A stretch of 64,000 nt of DNA from Catellatospora tritici (GCF_019083965.1 NZ_JAHRCY010000031.1:27469-91468); one strand, 5' to 3'. Shown: positions 8,660 through 16,842, numbered from the stretch's first letter. The notes: generated from the letters alone by a model not told the origin. Numbers and translations: made by a program.

Positions 8660-9649
8660 ATGCGCGCCTGGCAGGTGACCCGCCCCGGCCCGATGTCCAC
8701 CCGGCCGCTGCGGCAGGTGGACCTGCCCGTGCCCGAGCCGGGCCCCGACGAACTGCTGGTCCGCGTCCGTGCCTGCGGGGTCTGCCGCACCGACCTGCAC
8801 GTCGCCGAGGGCGACCTGCAGGTGCACCGCCCGGACGTCGTCCCCGGTCACGAGATCGTCGGCGAGGTCGTCACCGGCGCGGGCGGGTTCTCGCCCGGCG
8901 AGCGCGTCGGCATCGCCTGGCTGCGCCACACCGACGGCACCTGTGGCTACTGCCGCCGCGGCCGGGAGAACCTGTGCCCGGACTCGCGCTACACCGGCTG
9001 GGACGCCGACGGCGGCTACGGCGAGTACGCCGTCGCCCCGGCCGCCTACGCCTACCGCCTGCCCGACAGCTACCCCGACGAGCAGGTCGCGCCGCTGCTG
9101 TGCGCCGGGATCATCGGCTACCGCGCGCTCAAACTGGCCTCGCTGCCGCCGTCCGGCCGACTGGGCATCTACGGCTTCGGCGCCTCGGCACACCTGACCG
9201 CTCAGCTGGCCGCCGCGCAGGGCGCACAGGTGTACGTGATGACCCGCTCCCCCGCCGCCCAGCGGCTCGGCCTGGACCTGGGCGCGGTCTGGGCGGGCGG
9301 CGCCGACGAACCACCGCCGGTCGCGCTGGACTCGGCGATCCTGTTCGCGCCGGTGGGCACCCTGGTGCCGACCGCGCTGCGGGCGCTGGATCGCGGCGGC
9401 ACCCTGGCCGTGGCGGGCATCCACCTCAGCGACATCCCGCCGCTGAACTACCAGGCCGACCTGTTCCAGGAGCGGATCCTGCGCAGCGTCACCGCCAACA
9501 CCCGCGCGGACGGCCGCGAGTTCCTGGACCTGGCCGATCTGCACCACCTGGCGGTCACGACCACGCCGTATCCGCTGGCCGCGGCCGAGGCGGCGCTGAC
9601 GGACCTGGCCGCCGACCGCGTCAACGGGGCGGCCGTGCTGATCCCGTGA
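8660..9649 (+). CDS. Zinc-dependent alcohol dehydrogenase, MDR family
   Basis: 329-residue medium-chain dehydrogenase/reductase that oxidises alcohols or reduces aldehydes with NAD(P). The catalytic zinc ligand is Cys42 in CGVCRTDLHV, followed by PGHEIVGEV. The nucleotide-binding loop is GIYGFGASAHL. The structural-zinc lobe DGTCGYCRRGRENLC has three cysteines; the first of the usual four appears to be Asp. The start is ATG 8660, with GTG 8651 as an alternative. The C-terminal SVTANTRADGREFLDLA is typical of the AdhP/YogA-like group. It is monocistronic and divergent from the frameshifted membrane gene. Confidence 0.92.
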   Translation: MRAWQVTRPGPMSTRPLRQVDLPVPEPGPDELLVRVRACGVCRTDLHVAEGDLQVHRPDVVPGHEIVGEVVTGAGGFSPGERVGIAWLRHTDGTCGYCRRGRENLCPDSRYTGWDADGGYGEYAVAPAAYAYRLPDSYPDEQVAPLLCAGIIGYRALKLASLPPSGRLGIYGFGASAHLTAQLAAAQGAQVYVMTRSPAAQRLGLDLGAVWAGGADEPPPVALDSAILFAPVGTLVPTALRALDRGGTLAVAGIHLSDIPPLNYQADLFQERILRSVTANTRADGREFLDLADLHHLAVTTTPYPLAAAEAALTDLAADRVNGAAVLIP

Positions 9650-9707
9650 CGGCGGCCCAGATCAAAACGATATTTAAAGTCACCTGAATGAATATTTAAG
9701 ACTTCGA

Positions 9708-9739
9708 TGGCTATCGTTGTCCGGTGATCTCGATAGCCA
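9708..9739. promoter_or_regulatory. Perfect inverted repeat over the start of the winged-helix gene
   Basis: The arms TGGCTATCG (9708-9716) and CGATAGCCA (9731-9739) are exact reverse complements separated by 14 bases, and the repeat spans the GTG start at 9724. Just upstream are two AT-rich copies of ATATTTAA (9670-9700) in otherwise GC-rich DNA. This fits an autoregulatory operator with its promoter. Confidence 0.6.
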
Positions 9740-10050
9740 CTCCCCTACTCCGCCTGCACAGCCGGGTACGCGAACGCATCTACCGGACCCTGCTGGCCGA
9801 CCCGGAGCGGGCGTGGACGGTGCGGGAACTGACCACGGCCCTGCCCGGCGTCACCGTCGACGGCGTACGCAGCACCCTCTACCTGCTGCACGGCGAGCGC
9901 CTGATGGAGTCGGTCCCCTACCAGCGCGCCGCGACGTTCCGGCTGGTGCCGGGCGCCGACCGGGCGCTGGCCCGCACCCTGAGCCGCTGGCACCAGCCGC
10001 CTTCGCACCACCGCAAGACGGCGGTCTCGGGGAAGACCCGCGAATCCTGA
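9724..10050 (+). CDS. Small winged-helix DNA-binding protein
   Basis: 108-residue protein with a helix-turn-helix pattern: RERIYRTLLADPERAWTVRELTTALPG, then VDGVRSTLYLLHGERLMES and the wing FRLVPGAD. This resembles the short MarR/Rrf2-like winged-helix proteins of actinomycetes. GTG 9724 lies inside a perfect inverted repeat, so it probably controls its own expression. The C-terminal tail (SRWHQPPSHHRKT) is basic. The target and ligand are unknown. Confidence 0.75.
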   Translation: MISIATPLLRLHSRVRERIYRTLLADPERAWTVRELTTALPGVTVDGVRSTLYLLHGERLMESVPYQRAATFRLVPGADRALARTLSRWHQPPSHHRKTAVSGKTRES

Positions 10051-10087
10051 TCCGGATCACCGCGATTTCCCCGAAACCGTGCCCTGG

Positions 10088-10609
10088 TCAGCCCCTCGAA
10101 GACGGCTTTCGCGACGATCCCGAGCCGGTACGGCGGGGCCCGCTGGACACCCGTACGTTGAAGATCGATTTGGTGGCCTTGGGCGTCGCGGCGCTCTTGC
10201 GCGCGGCGGGCTTGGCGGGTTCGGGCGCCTTGTCGGCCTCCGCCTTCCGCTCCTGCAGCCGCCGCTGCTCGCGCAGCGTCTCGGCGTGCTTCTCCCGCTC
10301 ACGTACCAGCCACTCCGGCGGGTCGGCGGCCAGCGCGGTGATCTGCTCGGTGGTCAGCGCCTCGGTGATTCCGGCGCGGGCCAGCCCGCTGTTGGACACC
10401 CGCAGGCGCGCGGCCACGACGTTGCGCGGGTGCGGACCGTCCCGGCGCAGGTCGGCGAGCCACTGCGGGGGGTTGCGCTGGAGCTCGTCGAGGTCCTCGC
10501 GCGAGATCAAGCCCTCCTGGAACTCCCGTGGTGTGGCCGGCAGGTAGACATCGAGCTTCAGCGCCGCCGTTGCGGGCTTCATCACCTGGGACTTCTTGGG
10601 CTTGCTCAT
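10088..10609 (-). CDS. DUF5997 family protein
   Basis: 173-residue cytosolic protein of unknown role. The conserved core is recognisable: MKPATAALKLDVYLPATPREFQEG, DLDELQRNPPQWLADLRRDGPHPRNVVAARL and SGLARAGITEALTTEQITAL, then a charged helix and a Lys/Ala-rich tail. ATG 10609 is used because the family starts with M-x-K-P-K; the longer open frame upstream overlaps the divergent promoter region. It is transcribed divergently from a LysR-like sensor-domain gene, an arrangement I recall as conserved in actinobacteria. The AlaLys tail past residue 130 may bind nucleic acid, which is inference. Confidence 0.88.
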   Translation of the reverse strand: MSKPKKSQVMKPATAALKLDVYLPATPREFQEGLISREDLDELQRNPPQWLADLRRDGPHPRNVVAARLRVSNSGLARAGITEALTTEQITALAADPPEWLVREREKHAETLREQRRLQERKAEADKAPEPAKPAARKSAATPKATKSIFNVRVSSGPRRTGSGSSRKPSSRG

Positions 10610-10776
10610 TGTGTCAGGGTACCGGCCCGGCCACCGCCCGAACCGGTCGCCCTGCACCGGGGTGCCCGCCGCCACCGGCCGCGCACCGGCGCCCCGGGTA
10701 CCCTGAGCAGGTTGCGTGTGCTCACCGCAGCACCCGTTCGCCGGTACCTGGCCGGTCGACCCCGCCGGAGGCAACC
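10610..10776. promoter_or_regulatory. Divergent intergenic region between DUF5997 and LysR-like genes
   Basis: These 167 bases separate the two divergent starts and must hold both promoters. The plus-strand gene has GGAGG at 10767-10771 before GTG 10777. No convincing operator is seen. Confidence 0.5.
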
Positions 10777-11523
10777 GTGTCCGACACCGAGGATCGCCCG
10801 ACGTTCCGCCTGCTCGTGGTACCCGGCGTCACCGTGGACAAGTGGGCACGCATGTGGTCCGAGCGCCTGCCCGACGTCGAACTGGAACAGGTGCCCGTCG
10901 AGGCGGCCGAGGCGGCCGCGCGGCTCACCCAGGCCGACGCCGGGCTCGTCCGGCTGCCTGTCGACCAGGACGCCTTCCACGCGATCCCGCTGTACACCGA
11001 GACCACGGTCGTGGTGTTCCCGATCGAGCACCTGCTCGCCGCGGCCGAAGAGGTCACGTTGGCCGACCTCGCCGACGAGACCCTGACCCAGCCCCTGGAC
11101 GACGTCCTGACCTGGACGGATCCGTCGGCCGTGACGGTCACCACCGAGCGGCCCGACACCACGGCCGAGGCCGTGGAACTGGTGGCCGCGAGCGTGGGCG
11201 TCCTGGTCGTCCCGCAGTCACTGGCCCGCGCCTACCATCGCCGCGACCTGACCTACCGGGTCGTCACCGACGCCCCGACCTCGTCGGTCGGGCTCGCCTG
11301 GCGGCGTGACGCCGACAACGCGCTGGTCGAGGAGATGATCGGCATCGTGCGCGGCCGGACCGCCAACAGCACCCGCGGCCGCGCGCAGACGCCGCCCGCC
11401 GAGCCCCGCGCGAGGGTGCAGGCCGAGGACGGCGCAGGCCGCCGTACGCCCAAGTCAGGGCAGTCGACCGCCCGCCGGAACGGACCGAAGCAGCAGCCCC
11501 CGGCCAAGCGGCGCACCCGCTGA
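10777..11523 (+). CDS. Orphan LysR-type substrate-binding domain protein
   Basis: 248 residues covering only the effector-binding, periplasmic-binding-like fold of LysR regulators (FRLLVVPGVTVDKWARMW, ADAGLVRLPVD, ETTVVVFPIEHLLA, VAASVGVLVVPQSLAR). There is no N-terminal helix-turn-helix, so it cannot bind DNA in the usual way. The C-terminus is a long Arg/Lys/Gln-rich tail (about 190-248). GTG 10777 has GGAGG six bases upstream. The partner is probably the divergent DUF5997 gene. Its last 69 bases overlap, antisense, the end of the MoaA-like gene. Confidence 0.82.
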   Translation: MSDTEDRPTFRLLVVPGVTVDKWARMWSERLPDVELEQVPVEAAEAAARLTQADAGLVRLPVDQDAFHAIPLYTETTVVVFPIEHLLAAAEEVTLADLADETLTQPLDDVLTWTDPSAVTVTTERPDTTAEAVELVAASVGVLVVPQSLARAYHRRDLTYRVVTDAPTSSVGLAWRRDADNALVEEMIGIVRGRTANSTRGRAQTPPAEPRARVQAEDGAGRRTPKSGQSTARRNGPKQQPPAKRRTR

Positions 11524-12450
11524 CGTCACCGCGGTCGGGTCACCGCCGGTCAGCGCGGCGCGTACGGCGTCGCACTTGCGGGCCAGGCTGACGCCCCTGA
11601 CGTCGACCACGGCCGCACCCCGGCACGTCCCGAGTTCGCCGTACGGTCCCAGCCGCAGTCCGTGGTGGTCGCGGCACGGGTGGGGACGGGCCGGTGCGGC
11701 GACGAGCCCGAACCGGACGGGACTGCCCGGCAGCCGGTAGTAGGTGCACTCGCGGTCGCCGATGACGTCGGCCCCGGCCTCGGGCAGGGGCTGCCCGAAC
11801 TCGGCCGCCAGCACCGCCAGCGCCTGCTCGGCCGACACGGCCCGCGTCCGCGCCGCCTCGGCGTCGAACCCGGGCAGGTCGGTCGACAGCTCGACGAACC
11901 GTGGCGTCAGCCTGCCGCCGAAGCCCGCCGCCCAGGCGACCACGTCGGCGATCTCGTCCAGGTTCTCCCGCAGCAGCAGCGTGTTGACCTCGACGGCGCC
12001 GAACGCCTCGACCGAGTCCCGCACCGCGCGCAGGACCGTGTCGAGAACGTCCTGGCCGGTCAGGTCGATGGTGCGCTCACGCTGCAGCGAGTCCAGGTCG
12101 ATGTCGACCCGCGTCAGTCCCGCGTCGACCAGGCGTGGCAGCAGCACCGGCAGGCGTAGTCCGTTGGTGGTCAGGGCCTGCTCGACGTAGCCGAGCTCGC
12201 GAGCGTGGGCCAGGTAGCGGAGCAGCCCCGGGCGCAGGGTCGGCTCGCCGCCGCGATAGTGGACGCGCTCCACCCCGTACCGGTGCGCGGCCGCGAGGGT
12301 CTCCAGGATGTCGGCGTCGCCGAGCGGAGCACGCGGTGGATGCCCGTACGGGTCGGCGTACCCGCCGCGCAGGTTGCCGACCGGGGCCAGTTGGACCCGT
12401 AGCTGAAATTCTTTGCCCAGGCTCTCGTCGCCCGTCGGTAGTGGGGACAT
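11455..12450 (-). CDS. MoaA-like radical SAM fold protein lacking the cluster cysteines
   Basis: 331 residues aligning along their length with MoaA, the GTP 3',8-cyclase of molybdenum cofactor synthesis. Family landmarks seen are LRVQLAPVGNLRGGYADP (17-34), RGGEPTLRP (66-74), LTTNGLRLPVLLPRLVDAGL and RVDIDLDSL. In MoaA the first motif carries CxxxCxxC binding [4Fe-4S] and SAM; here those positions are Gly25, Gly29 and Ala32. In the C-terminal cluster motif only two or three cysteines remain (PHPCRDHHGLRL...GTC). Canonical radical SAM chemistry is therefore unlikely. ATG 12450 is chosen because the upstream extension lacks a ribosome site. Role unknown. Confidence 0.8.
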   Translation of the reverse strand: MSPLPTGDESLGKEFQLRVQLAPVGNLRGGYADPYGHPPRAPLGDADILETLAAAHRYGVERVHYRGGEPTLRPGLLRYLAHARELGYVEQALTTNGLRLPVLLPRLVDAGLTRVDIDLDSLQRERTIDLTGQDVLDTVLRAVRDSVEAFGAVEVNTLLLRENLDEIADVVAWAAGFGGRLTPRFVELSTDLPGFDAEAARTRAVSAEQALAVLAAEFGQPLPEAGADVIGDRECTYYRLPGSPVRFGLVAAPARPHPCRDHHGLRLGPYGELGTCRGAAVVDVRGVSLARKCDAVRAALTGGDPTAVTSAGAPLGRGLLLRSVPAGGRLP

Positions 12451-12573
12451 CGCGCCTTCACCATCCCTGTGCGCGGTGACGTGCCGATCGTCCGGCGCTG
12501 GACGACGCGTCGTGATGCGGTAAGCATCCATGATCACATCGAAGATTCGCAATGGGGCTCGTTGCTCGACGAC

Positions 12574-13038
12574 TCAGCCCTGGCGGCGCCGCGCGGTCTC
12601 GGCACGCACTTCGCGGGTGGCGGTCATGAGCGCGTCGGCGGCGCGGCCGAAGTAGTCGAACAGCACTTCGAGCTGGTCGGGCCCATAGCCGGCGAAGATC
12701 TCGCCAAGGTGTTGGCGGGCCGGTCCGACGATGGTGCCCGCGTCCAGTTTGGGCAGCGGTTCGACGACGACCCGGCGTCGGTCGGCGGGATCGGCGACGC
12801 GGCGTACGTGTCCGGCGCGCTCCAGCCGGTCGATGAGTCGAGTGGTGGCCCCCGTCGTCAGGCCGGTGCGTTCGGCCAGCTCGCCGGAGGTGAGGCTGCC
12901 CGCGAGGTTGAGCACGCTGAGCGCGGCCCAGTCGGTGGGGTGCAGGTCGGCGGCGTCGGCGGCGGCCTGGGCGTGCGCGGTCATGGCGTCGAGGTAGCGG
13001 CGGAAGGTCTCGTGGGCGTGCGCGGGCAACCGGGACAT
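12574..13038 (-). CDS. MarR family transcriptional regulator
   Basis: 154-residue dimeric winged-helix regulator: dimer helices at both ends and recognition region SGELAERTGLTTGATTRLIDRLERAGHVRRV with wing DPADRRRVVVEPL. MarR proteins usually repress a divergent neighbour and let go on binding a small aromatic ligand. The divergent gene is a SnoaL-like protein, and the shared region holds three palindromic elements (13064-13104), supporting autoregulation and control of that neighbour. Confidence 0.92.
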   Translation of the reverse strand: MSRLPAHAHETFRRYLDAMTAHAQAAADAADLHPTDWAALSVLNLAGSLTSGELAERTGLTTGATTRLIDRLERAGHVRRVADPADRRRVVVEPLPKLDAGTIVGPARQHLGEIFAGYGPDQLEVLFDYFGRAADALMTATREVRAETARRRQG

Positions 13039-13063
13039 GGCGACGCGGACTCCGATCCGCTAG

Positions 13064-13104
13064 TATCTGCATACGCGCAGATATTGCATTCGTGCAACAT
13101 CTGC
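13064..13104. promoter_or_regulatory. Palindrome cluster, probable MarR operator
   Basis: TATCTGC (13064-13070) pairs exactly with GCAGATA (13077-13083). TTGCA (13084-13088) pairs with TGCAA (13093-13097) around TTCG. A third ATCTGCA follows at 13099-13105. All lie between the divergent MarR and SnoaL-like starts. Confidence 0.65.
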
Positions 13105-13140
13105 ATTGACGTAGCCATACTAGTGTGCCCGGGAGAGAAC

Positions 13141-13596
13141 GTGACCAGCACCGATCGCACCACCGACCGAGCCGCCATCACCGGCGTCCTCGACATGATC
13201 AGTCGAGCCTGGGACGCCGCCGACGCCGACGCGTTCGGTCGCGCGTTCACCGAGGACGCCTCGTACGTCACCTTCGTCGGCACCGAGTACCACGGCCGCG
13301 CCGACATCACCGAGAGCCACCGGGCGCTGTTCCGCGCGTTCACCAAGGGCACCCGGCTCACCGGCGAGATCACCAGCCTGCGGTTCCTCGGGCCGGACAC
13401 CGCGGTCGTCGTCGGCCGCGGCGACACCTACAAGGGGCGCCCGCCGTCGAAACCCACGAAGATCCAGACCTTCGTCCTGGTACGGCAACCCGACGGCTGG
13501 CGGGTCGCCGCCTTCCACAACACCCGCCGCCGCGGGCTGATGGAGGCGATGCAGTTCCGCTTCGCCCCCGCCACCCGCCCGCTGGCGGCCCGCTGA
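13141..13596 (+). CDS. SgcJ/EcaC-type SnoaL-like protein
   Basis: 151-residue cone-shaped alpha+beta barrel (NTF2-like) protein: ITGVLDMISRAWDAADADAFGRAFTEDASYVTFVG, YHGRADITESHRALF and WRVAAFHNTRRR match the SgcJ/EcaC group. Members are found in natural-product clusters but also as stand-alone stress or detoxification proteins; the reaction is unknown. GTG 13141 follows GGGAGAGAA closely. It is divergent from the MarR gene and probably under its control. Confidence 0.85.
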   Translation: MTSTDRTTDRAAITGVLDMISRAWDAADADAFGRAFTEDASYVTFVGTEYHGRADITESHRALFRAFTKGTRLTGEITSLRFLGPDTAVVVGRGDTYKGRPPSKPTKIQTFVLVRQPDGWRVAAFHNTRRRGLMEAMQFRFAPATRPLAAR

Positions 13597-13608
13597 CCAG
13601 CTCCGTCG

Positions 13609-14883
13609 TCAGTCCACGGGCTGGAACCAGTGGTGCCTGGCGTACTTGGCGACCTTGGCTCCGATGTTGGCGCCCGCGACGTCGGCGGTGCGGAAATGGA
13701 TGCCACCCCAGACGCGGGCCCCGACGAGCTCCTTGCGGGCCTGCGTGAAGGTGCTGAAGCTGCGGGTCGTCCCGGTCACCGGGCTCTGCCCGGAGAACGC
13801 CACCTTGTCGGTGCCGAAGAAGTCGTGCAGCGAGTGCGTCCAGGCCGAGATGTTGCAGGAGTGACCCGACGAGTGCTCGTACCACGGCGGGGTGTCCAGC
13901 AGCGGGGTCCAGTTCGGATCGGCGGCCGTGTCGGGGTTGCCGTCGGTGTCGGCCTCGCGGACGGCGGTGATCGGCCGCCAGGACGTCCAGTGCGCCTTGT
14001 CGCTGTGGCAGGCGATCACCGCGTCGGCGGTGGCCAGCGCGACCTTGGCGAACAGGCGCGCGCTGTCGTCGGCGGACAGGCCGTGACCGGTGGCCAGTGA
14101 GCGCAGCATCGCCTCCTGCGGCACCGCGGCCCACCACTTCGCGGCGTCGGTCTGGTCGGCGGTGCGAGTCGTGCTGGTCCGCGAGCCGACCGACTTGACC
14201 TCGTCGAAGTCCTCCGTGTAGTCGTCGCTGGTGAGCGGGTTCGGCCCGGCGGAGCGCAGCGCCGTCACGTCGGGCACCAGGAACGGCTTGACCTTCGCGG
14301 CCCAGGGTGCGGGATCCAGCAGGAAGCTGGGCGGCGTCGGCCGCCACTGACCCGGCGCGGTGCCGATCACGACCTGCGTCGGCGCGCCGCGTCCGTCCCC
14401 GGTACGAGCCGCGATCATCGCCGCGGCGGCCTGCTCCCCGTCGGCGATCCCGCCCAGCTCGGCGGGCCCGTCCGGGATCGCGGCCAGCGCCGCGTCGTAC
14501 TTGGGCTGCAGGACGCCCACCTGCCCCGGGAACAGGTGCGCCAACATCCGGTACGCTGCCGTCGCCGCCGCCGCGGCGATCGAGTCGCCCGAACTGGAGT
14601 CGACCTGCAGCAGGTACGGCTGATGGGTGCGGGTGATGCCGTTGACGGCGTCGTAGACCGCCCCGTGCACCATCGCCCGGTTGATCAGCGCCACGTGCGG
14701 CACGAACGGCCCGGAGGCGAGGATCGTCTGTTCGGTGACGAGGTTCCAGTCGATCACGGCGTTGCCCGCGGCGGCGCGCTGCGGCGGCTCGGCTGCCACG
14801 GCCGGGTCCGCACCCCGGCCGACCGGGACCACCAGCAGGGATGCCAGGGCGGCAGCCGCCGTCACACAAGGCCATCGCGACAT
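13609..14883 (-). CDS. Secreted vanadium haloperoxidase / PAP2-like protein
   Basis: 424 residues with a signal peptide (about 1-31, cut near AVAAEPP). The all-helical body resembles vanadium-dependent haloperoxidases and class A phosphatases: HVALINRAMVHGAVYDAVN near the N-terminus, then WTSWRPITAVREAD, the phosphate/vanadate loop WYEHSSGHSCN and the late VWGGIHFRTADVAG with its histidine. These enzymes oxidise halides with peroxide; acid phosphatase activity is possible. ATG 14883 has GGAGG six bases upstream. Monocistronic, ending head-on against the SnoaL-like gene. Confidence 0.88.
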   Translation of the reverse strand: MSRWPCVTAAAALASLLVVPVGRGADPAVAAEPPQRAAAGNAVIDWNLVTEQTILASGPFVPHVALINRAMVHGAVYDAVNGITRTHQPYLLQVDSSSGDSIAAAAATAAYRMLAHLFPGQVGVLQPKYDAALAAIPDGPAELGGIADGEQAAAAMIAARTGDGRGAPTQVVIGTAPGQWRPTPPSFLLDPAPWAAKVKPFLVPDVTALRSAGPNPLTSDDYTEDFDEVKSVGSRTSTTRTADQTDAAKWWAAVPQEAMLRSLATGHGLSADDSARLFAKVALATADAVIACHSDKAHWTSWRPITAVREADTDGNPDTAADPNWTPLLDTPPWYEHSSGHSCNISAWTHSLHDFFGTDKVAFSGQSPVTGTTRSFSTFTQARKELVGARVWGGIHFRTADVAGANIGAKVAKYARHHWFQPVD

Positions 14884-15057
14884 CTCGGTCCTCCGGACCA
14901 CTCAGAGGTAACGCCGCTCGACAGCCGCGCACACGGAGAGTAACCACTCGGCCAGGCGCTCACCATCAGCCGCGCCGAAGAGCTGCGTCGATCAGCGAGC
15001 CGGTGCCGGTGGCAACGGGACTGCGGCTCATCGGCTGGTGCCATACGATCGGCGGCC

Positions 15058-15510
15058 ATGGACCGCATCGTGATCAAGCCGCGCATTCAGATCACTTGCC
15101 TGGTGATCGTTTTCGGGGTGTTCGGTGTACTGGGCATCGGCTACTTCACCAACCTGCACGTGGTGGCCGAGCGCAACTGGTTCGGCCTGGCCCTGGGGTG
15201 CGTCTGCACGGTCGGCGGCCTGCTCGGGATCTGGAGGTCGCTATGGCTCGGGGTGGTGATCGACGCCAAGGGAGTGTGCGTGCGCAACCTCGACAGCCGC
15301 GACGACATCACTCCATGGCAGGACGTCCTGTCGATCGAGTGCGCACAGATGGACGCGCGCGCCGGACTGCCGATCTACGGTCCGGTCCTGCTCGTGGGTG
15401 ACCCGGCGACGGCTCTTCCCATCAGGCCGCTTGGCACGTACTCACGGCAGGACGCGGAGCGCAGGACCGCCCAACTGCGCAGCCTCAAGGATGGCGCCGC
15501 GCCGAACTGA
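15058..15510 (+). CDS. Membrane protein with bacterial PH-like domain
   Basis: 150 residues: two transmembrane helices (about 10-30, VIVFGVFGVLGIGYF, and 42-62) followed by a cytosolic beta-rich segment (GVVIDAKGVCVRNLDSRDDITPWQDVLSIE) that resembles PH-like domains of actinobacterial membrane proteins. ATG 15058 is the only good start. It has no operon partner. Function unknown. Confidence 0.7.
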   Translation: MDRIVIKPRIQITCLVIVFGVFGVLGIGYFTNLHVVAERNWFGLALGCVCTVGGLLGIWRSLWLGVVIDAKGVCVRNLDSRDDITPWQDVLSIECAQMDARAGLPIYGPVLLVGDPATALPIRPLGTYSRQDAERRTAQLRSLKDGAAPN

Positions 15511-15521
15511 CGGCACGACGT

Positions 15522-16466
15522 TCAGCCCGCGACGGCGGAGACGGATCCGCGGGGCCTACGCAGCCGGCGGAGCTGCCGGAACACCTCGATCAGCGACCAC
15601 AGGGCCGACACCACCAGCGCGAGCTTCATGAACTCGTCGGTCGGCCGGGCCACGAAGATCGGCCCGGCGAGCACACACCACGCCATGACCACAGCGGACA
15701 GTGCCGTCAGCCCCAATGAGATCCGCCGGGTCACCGACTCCCAGCGCCCACGCACCGCCAGAACGACCAGCAGCGCGATCTGGGCCAGCATGAGCGCGAG
15801 CAGGATCGGGCCGCGCACGCGCAGGAAGTCGGCGTCGTAGACGAAAGCGTCGAGGGCGGACTGCGCCGCGCGGCCGCCGGACAGTTGGTCAAGCACGCGC
15901 GGGAACCAGATCAGCAGCGCGGTGCCGACCAGTGCGAAGAACCCCCCGGTGAGGTTCGCGGCGCGGTTGACCCGGTCACTCGACGGCGGTCGGGGCTGCC
16001 AGGTGAGCCGCCGGGCCCAGTGGCGGCGCGCCCAGGCGGTGCCCGCGAAGGCGACGCCGACCGCGCCGGGCCACCACAGCGCCGCCAGCCCCGCGCCCAG
16101 CCACCAGTCGCGGATCGCGAGCAGCGCGTCGTCGTAGGGCACCGGCGGCCACAGCACTTCGATCAGGCCCGCCACCCAGATGACGGCGACGCCGATGACG
16201 GAGGTCTTCACCACCCGCCGGGTGTCGACCGGATCGATGAGCGGTCGCGCGGGCCGGTAGCGCAGCGCGACCTCGTTGGGGTGGCCGAACGCGTTGAGCA
16301 GCTCGCGGGCCAGCCCGTCGCGGTCGGCGCCGGGTCCGGCGGCGCGCTCGGCCAACTCGTCGCGCAGCAGGGTGCGCAGTTCGGCGGCGACGTCGTCGCG
16401 CTGGCGGCGCGGCAGCTGCACGACGACGTCGGACACGTAGCTGTCGATCAGTTCGTCAGCGTTCAT
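15522..16466 (-). CDS. HAAS-domain multi-pass membrane protein
   Basis: 314 residues. The N-terminal HAAS-like helical domain (about 1-75: MNADELIDSYVSDVVVQLPRRQRDDVAAELRTLL ... AFGHPNEVALRYR) is followed by six or so transmembrane segments. HAAS-domain proteins are nearly always paired with a PadR regulator, and here the PadR gene overlaps the start by 11 bases. The pair probably senses or modulates envelope stress; the exact job is unknown. Confidence 0.85.
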   Translation of the reverse strand: MNADELIDSYVSDVVVQLPRRQRDDVAAELRTLLRDELAERAAGPGADRDGLARELLNAFGHPNEVALRYRPARPLIDPVDTRRVVKTSVIGVAVIWVAGLIEVLWPPVPYDDALLAIRDWWLGAGLAALWWPGAVGVAFAGTAWARRHWARRLTWQPRPPSSDRVNRAANLTGGFFALVGTALLIWFPRVLDQLSGGRAAQSALDAFVYDADFLRVRGPILLALMLAQIALLVVLAVRGRWESVTRRISLGLTALSAVVMAWCVLAGPIFVARPTDEFMKLALVVSALWSLIEVFRQLRRLRRPRGSVSAVAG

Positions 16467-16806
16467 CGGTCTTCGAGCCCTTCAGCAGATCGGCCATGGT
16501 GTCGTTGAGGGTGCGATAGGTCTCGGTCAGGCGCTGGTAGAGCTTGCGGCCTTCGGGGCTGAGCGCGTAGTAGCGGCGGGGCGGGCCCTCGCTGGTGCGC
16601 CACTGGCTGGTCAGCAGGCCCTGGGTCTCCAGACGGCGCAGCAGGGGGTAGAGGGTGCCCTCCTCGATCTGCATGCCGGCCACGGCCAGGGACTGACGCA
16701 GCTCGTAGCCGTAACGGAAGTCGTCGAGCTGGGACAGGACGGCGAGCACCACCACCCCGCGGCGCAGCTCCAGTTCGAGCTTCTCGTACACGTCACCCAA
16801 AGCCAT
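16456..16806 (-). CDS. PadR family regulator
   Basis: 116 residues: winged helix with VVVLAVLSQLDDFRYGYELRQSL, EEGTLYPLLRRLETQGLL and PRRYYALSPEGRKLY, all hallmarks of PadR. A short dimerisation helix ends the protein. It overlaps the HAAS-domain gene and is the first gene of the pair. ATG 16806 is preferred; the -10 box lies only 7 bases before it, so the transcript is probably leaderless. Confidence 0.93.
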   Translation of the reverse strand: MALGDVYEKLELELRRGVVVLAVLSQLDDFRYGYELRQSLAVAGMQIEEGTLYPLLRRLETQGLLTSQWRTSEGPPRRYYALSPEGRKLYQRLTETYRTLNDTMADLLKGSKTDER

Positions 16807-16810
16807 GTGC

Positions 16811-16842
16811 CACACAGTACTGTGCGGCGTACAGTAAGGCAA
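16811..16842 (-). promoter_or_regulatory. PadR promoter with overlapping palindromic operator
   Basis: On the minus strand, TTGCCT (16842-16837) and TACTGT (16819-16814) are spaced by 17 bases. CACAGTACTGTG (16813-16824) is a perfect 12-base palindrome covering the -10 box, and a further ACAGTA half site lies at 16831-16836. Confidence 0.7.
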
